Source of the DNA: Struthio camelus
Taxonomy: Eukaryota > Chordata > Aves > Struthioniformes > Struthionidae
Direction: 5' to 3'
DNA: 64,000 nucleotides
Assembly: GCF_040807025.1 (NCBI RefSeq)
Contig: NC_090953.1
Coordinates: forward strand, 255,501 to 319,500
The notes beneath the pieces were generated by a model that saw only the letters and a program-made list of their open reading frames with translations, did no database searches and was not told the origin of the DNA. Below are positions 58,826 to 64,000 of the stretch, piece after piece. The translations under genes and the position numbers were made by a program. Each line of letters opens with the position of its first letter. Within the stretch, counting starts at the first letter, position 1.

Positions 58826-61259
58826 TCTCTTGCAATTTGCTAGCACCTACCTCAGGGGTCAGGATTCACAGCTGGACCAGGTACGTAGCGTTCTTTGTGG
58901 CTCTGGCATTCTGCAGTACAAGAAATCTTCTGTAAACTTGTTTTATCTTTTATGATCCTGGGGAGGAAATTGCAAGAGGAGGAGGAGGATTGACCTATAG
59001 TCACCAGTCGGTGCACGTGGAAATTTATGTTTCTTTGGTATGAACGAAAGCTGAAAATAAATCACGGAGATTAGGCACAGCAAGACTGTGTCAGACCCCC
59101 TCCTATGGGAAAGGCTGAGCCACTTCTCCTGACTCTCCTGGGATGTCAGCTAAATGCCTCAAGCAGCCATGGTCTGATGAATGGTTGTTATTGAATATGT
59201 TCACAGAGCACCTGACCTGAAAGTCTCATAACTGTTTTAACCTTGGAAAGGAGAGTCCCTCCTGTCTCAGGGATACTGGCAGTGGTAAGGAAACAGAAAT
59301 ACCAGGTGGCAGGAAACAAATAGCACAAGCTATGTAGCCTTAGCTCCCACCAGAATGCTTGTCCAGAAGCTGCACTGTACCACTGCATGGTGGGCTGACA
59401 TTTGCTAACTCTGTTCTTCATGTATTTTGGTAGTGTCTTGAGATAAGTCCTTTTGATTCTTTCCAGTGAATAGATCAAGGTTGTGGAGACTTACTTCTAT
59501 TTTTCACAATATGCTTTAAGTACAAATAGATTGTGCTAAAAACGCATGGCACCATAACTGGCAAGTCTGGTCATTTGTTTCCTCTACTAACTTCAATATT
59601 TAATTAAGAGATTTTGCCTAAATTTTTCACTTGCTGTAGCTGACCTTTTATTTCACTAGGATCCCATCAGCTCACCTCTGCCATTCTCTGCTGAGCTCTG
59701 GCGCAGAGTTTCTTAAATAATTAAGTAGGAAGCTAGAAGAAAAAGGCCATTAGTATCTCTATTTTGAATGTTGCCTAAGGAATGTCAATATGTCCTAAGG
59801 CACGCATGGTACTAATATCTTGGAGGAAAAGTGGGCAAGAAGCCAGTGATTTACTTCTGATTGGCTAGATTTATGTTCCAAAAAGCCTCTTAAAATGGCC
59901 TAAGAGGGGTGAGTTGCAGTACTTGGACAAAAATGGAAATACTGCCCAGGCCTTATAAGAAAGAAATTGCTTCAAACAAATATGATTCCTTTCCTTGGTG
60001 GGAAAACACCCACCTGTTGCCATTGTGGCAAATGTCTTGTTCCAGATTTCAGGGCTAAAGACTCCTTTAAGTAGCAGAGCTGGACAACTTCTGATTTCTT
60101 ACTTTTAATAAGCATATGCATCACTGGATATATATTTTTACAACAAGAATATAGCAGCGCTTCAGGAAAACTGTGCATTTCTCCCAGTTGTGAAGTATTA
60201 CTTATCCTGACTTACTTGGAGGAACAGCTCATGATCTGTCCTGTTTCCTTCTCTGATTTTTTGGGGTTTTTTTTGGACAACTGATGCAATATGAAATGCT
60301 GCAGCTGATCTCATGATTAAGCAAGCTGTGGAGAAAGGTGGAGGGGATTTAGGTGGAGAAAACTGGGAGGGGATGACCGTCAAAAATAAGGAATTATTCC
60401 GAGATTTCTTCCCGTTTGCTGATTTCAATGCCAAATTTCTGGCAAGAGCCTCTTCAGAGCTTTCTACAGCCTAATATTGATACATCTGATTTCTAGCATC
60501 TATTTAGACTCCTCACACCTGCTTCCCACTCCCTACTGTTGATAGTCTTATTCTTACTAGCTTTTCATCTCTCCCATCTGCTTATTTTGAAGATGACCTG
60601 CTGAATGTCATCTGCATTTAAGATATGGCTATTAAATCAGCTGTGGACAGTATGTGGCAGGGTGGGAAAGCATAGAATGGCTGTATTCTGTCAGCCCTTA
60701 GAAAAAAACAGCTGTCTTCTGCCAACATCTTTCCTTGCTGATGTATTTTGACTTTGCACTCTTGGATTTAATTGCCACTTGATAACTTCTCTGCATGGTC
60801 TGGATTCCTGGGATTTGATTTACAGTGTGAAGTACAGTGACAATGAATGGGATGTAGGAAGTTATTTAAAAGTGCACAGCTTCAAGGCCACCTGTTCTTT
60901 CTGCTAGCAAATGCAGGCCTTGTCTGTTCAGCATTGAAAAGAGAGGCATTTGGGAAGAGCTGAATTGTTATTCCTATCAGAGTAGGGACATCATCTTCTT
61001 TCAGTGTTGGTAAAGAGGATGAACAAATGCTCCCTGGATGAGGAGAGGCTTGGTTTCCATATGGTCAGATGAACGGTCTGCATCCTCTATATGGCAAGGT
61101 CCTGATATCTCTGCAGCCTAGACTACCTTATGCATCCATTTCTCTGAGTTGCTGCAAGCCTAAAACAACTGGAAAAATTAGATGTTTGCAACATATAAAA
61201 ATAGTTATTTTAACTGCAATTAGCAATTGAATCCAAGGCCAGGGAAAGCTTGTTTGAAA

Positions 61260-61885
61260 TAAAATGCAATAGAACAAGAACCAGGTCAAGGGGAGTGATC
61301 CTTCCCCTCTACTCAGCCCTGGTGAGGCCACACCTGGAGTACTATGTCCAGTTCCAGGCTCCCCAGTGCAAGAGAGACACAGAGCTACTGGAGCGAGTCC
61401 CGCAAACGGCAATGAAGATGATTAGGGGACTGGAGCATCTCTCATCTGAGGAAAGGCGGGGAGAGCTGGGACACTTCAGCCTGGAGAAGAGAAGAGAAGA
61501 GAAGAGAGGAGAAGAGAAGAGAAGAGAAGAGAAGACTGGAGGCGTGGGGGGAGTCAAATCAATGAATTTAAATATCTGAAGGGAGGGTGTAAGGAGGATG
61601 GGCCAGACTCTTTTCAGTGGTGCCCAGTGACGAGACAGGAGGCAACGGGCACAAACTGAAACACAGGACGTTCTGTCTGAACAGAAGGAAAAACTTTTTT
61701 ACTGTGAGGGTGACAGAGCACTAGCACAGGTTGCCCAGAGAGGTTGTGCAGGCTCCTTCCTTGGAGATATTCAAAAGCTGTCTGGACAGGGTCCTGGGCA
61801 ACCTGCTCTAGGTGACTCTGCTTGAGCAGGGGGACTGGACTAGATAATCTCCAGAGATTCCTTCCAACCTCAACCGTTCTGTGTT
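61260..61885 (+). mobile_element. CR1 LINE 3' region, about 0.63 kb
   Basis: CCTGGAGTACTATGTCCAGT, GAGACACAGAGCTACTGGAG, ATGATTAGGGGACTGGAGCA, GGGCACAAACTGAAACACAG and GGACTGGACTAGATAATCTC appear in the canonical CR1 order. It is the longest well-preserved copy here, with an expanded GAGAA tract inside. Confidence 0.97.
61482..61535 (+). repeat. (GAGAA)n pentanucleotide array inside CR1
   Basis: About ten units of AGAAG/GAGAA at the place where CR1 normally reads 'cctggagaagagaaggctc'. The plus strand is pure purine. Confidence 0.95.
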
Positions 61886-64000
61886 TTTGATTCGTGTGAA
61901 TGACCTGAGACTGTTTCACAGCAAAGGATTCGGGACTAGCTTGAGTAAGCAGAGCTGCTGAAGGGAATGGAATCTCTCCTGACTGATTCTGCACTTGGCA
62001 AACTAGAAGGGCTTATCTTATCCGTTAATGTAGCTCAGCTTCCAGTTGTGTAACTTCCAGTTGAGGGGCATTTCATAAACAATTAAGAACAGTAACTTCT
62101 GAAATAGATAGAGCTGTTTCCAAAGTGAACATCTGTCTGTGCCTTCAATTAGTGGTTCTGAAATGGCTGAGCTATCAAATTGCTCTTTAGCATAAAAGTG
62201 AGACAGTATGTGCAATTAGAATGCAATAAGATGGTTGCTATGGTAGACACAATATAATAACAGAAGTTGCCTGAGAGAGGAGCTGTAGATGGCACGAAGG
62301 TATTAAAAGGGAGAGAGAAAATAAGACAAAGGCAAATGGTCAGAGGAAGTATCTCCTGGGATGTGGCAAGTGCCCACTACCTCCCATACCATTTGATCTC
62401 CTGCTCTTATCCTGCTGCTGCTTCACCTTCTTAGTATTACCCCAGGAGGCAGTCAGTCATTTTGCACAGCCTATTCTCACCATAAAGCACGGTTAATTCT
62501 CCTGACAAGCAGTAACAGTATGGTGAGGTAAGTTCTTAAACATCTCCAGCTAGATTCACAAAAGGAAACCTGAATGTGCTCTCAAACACCTCATTCCGCT
62601 CCATCTTGACAGACTCAACAATGGTTCTTCTGGAAAGTAGGCTCCTTTTTTCTTCATCCCAGACCATTCTGTGCCCCTCCTGTTTTATGTTGGTGTCCAC
62701 ACCACATGCTAATCTTTTTGGCATTAATTCATTTCATCTGTTGTTCTTTCCCATACTCTTTAAAATCTGTTGCTTTCTGGTCCCCCAGCTAGTCTTCTTT
62801 TGACCCTAATGAGTGCTTACTGCTGTGTTTCTCCCTCCTCTGTCCTGTCTAGTGTTGTTCTTAATTAGTTTCTCTCTTTGACTTTGCCCCTGTTGAGAAA
62901 CTTCTCTCCTCTTTGGAGTTTTCTTGCTGATCCTAGTTTGTTTTTGTGGCTTTTGACACCAAGGTGTCTCTCTATTCATCCTCTCCAGTCTCTGTAGCTT
63001 TTCAAACACTTCTAGTTTTGTCCCTGCCTCTGATCTGTTCTAAAGTTTGCACTTGTTCTGTCCCAAATCAGTTGCTCTCTTCTTCCTTGACCTCGGGATT
63101 TCACTGCTCCTTTTACACTGAGAATGTTAAGTTGTACAGGTGTTGCTTGGAGCAAATCTGTGACCAGTTCTCCAGTTTGCTTTCCTAAAGATAACTGGGT
63201 AGACACTCTTTGAAAACCTCTATCTGAAGCCTCTGAAAGAGTCCAGAATGTGTCACCAGCTCTGCTCTGGCTCACCTGATGCTCTGGCATGTGTTGCATC
63301 CTTCTCCACTCATTCCTGTGCCCGTCTGTACTGCCAAGTCTCACTTCAGGGTTGGATGCACTGTCTGTCATCCTTTTCTCCATGCACAGATTGTACCTCT
63401 GTAGCCTCACATCAGGAAACCCTTGAACTCTAAGGGGCTTTAGCGCATGTGTTATTTATTGTACTGCTGAGTGAGTCTGTCTGCACAGTGCAAGGAAGGT
63501 GCGACTGCAGCACAGGTAGGCGAACCTGCTCTTCTTCCCTCTACCCAGCTTCAGTCTAACTAGTATATGAATAATAGTGGTAAATATACCATACATACTG
63601 AAAATTCCCATCAGTCTGCCTGCAATGTTAACCAAAGCTAAAACTGATACTAGGAGGTTTCCTTAGCTGTTACCGATGTTAACAGACTAAAACCAACGTG
63701 GGTATGCTTTCAGTTCTGCACTCCTTGTGGAGTGCTTTGCTTCGTAGAGATAACCAATGTACCTTCGCTCTTGCTCTATACTGCATTATGTTTTCCTGTC
63801 CTTTTTACTGTTTATTCTCTTCCTTCAGATGAAGCGTGTCTCTTACTACACATTCAGAGGGCTTTAGTTCAGTGGTGCCACAATTTTAGCTACATAATTC
63901 ACTATCTGAATATGAAAATATCATGCATAATATCCTAATACGAAAAATCATCAGGTACTACTTCTGGTAGAGACCAGCACATACAATAACACCTCCCTGC
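61886..64000 (+). other. Right end of window, nothing recognised
   Basis: About 2.1 kb. At 62,550-63,430 the plus strand is pyrimidine-rich, with several overlapping open frames on both strands (longest 132 codons, minus, 63,012-63,410). None resembles a protein I know. The next MAP1A exon was not seen. Confidence 0.5.

Larger units (their letters stand above)
55491..61240 (+). other. MAP1A intron 2 (or downstream) sequence
   Basis: About 5.7 kb. It contains a (CA)n run at 56,382-56,411, an exon-like segment at 57,360-57,449 and a perfect hairpin at 58,798-58,825. No recognised gene. Confidence 0.55.

Noticed and set aside
61614..61994. 126-codon minus-strand open frame
   Set aside because: Antisense translation of the CR1 copy; the same peptide pattern occurs in the other CR1 copy.
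63829..63900. CTTCCTTCAG followed by an ATGAAG start, considered as the next MAP1A exon
   Set aside because: The translation does not match the MAP1 block expected after exon 2, and no suitable donor follows.

Overview
The window is nuclear DNA of a vertebrate, almost certainly a bird. It has small spliced exons, three strong CpG islands in an otherwise AT-leaning background, and interspersed repeats that are recognisably CR1 LINEs. I saw no Alu, L1 or other mammalian repeats, and no bacterial-style gene layout. I cannot name the species.

Layout. (1) Positions 1-13,499, minus strand: the 5' part of TP53BP1 (53BP1, the DNA double-strand-break repair scaffold). Eleven coding exons can be chained with canonical splice sites and a continuous reading frame, from the initiator ATG at 13,499 down to the large exon ending at 3,966. 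Together they encode about 811 residues of the ATM-phosphorylated N-terminal region. The Tudor, UDR and BRCT exons must lie beyond base 1. The first four coding exons are packed into about 650 bp of CpG island with introns of only 74, 76 and 139 nt. (2) 13,500-13,700: GC-rich TP53BP1 promoter with a YY1-type site and a CCAAT box. (3) 13,900-24,700: region between the two recognised genes. It holds an old CR1 remnant, a second CpG island (about 18.6-19.4 kb) with a minus-strand splice donor, and an unassigned exon-like minus-strand ORF (20,847-20,960). (4) 24,740-25,620: third CpG island and promoter of MAP1A, plus strand. (5) 25,232-64,000: MAP1A exons 1 and 2 (25,232-25,394 and 29,866-29,967), followed by more than 34 kb of probable intron with no further exon I can recognise. 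This intron contains several CR1 copies, a long GA/CAGA microsatellite, a potential Z-DNA tract and a few exon-like segments.

TP53BP1 and MAP1A lie head to head, which I recall as the human arrangement on 15q15.3. The two genes do not share a pathway; their link is positional, through neighbouring divergent promoters. I found no convincing tRNA, rRNA, CRISPR array, intact transposon or other protein-coding gene. The most interesting items are the compressed GC-rich start of TP53BP1, the frame-compatible exon candidates on both strands, the orphan CpG island, RFX/X-box-like motifs across the MAP1A start codon, and a perfect 12-bp hairpin.
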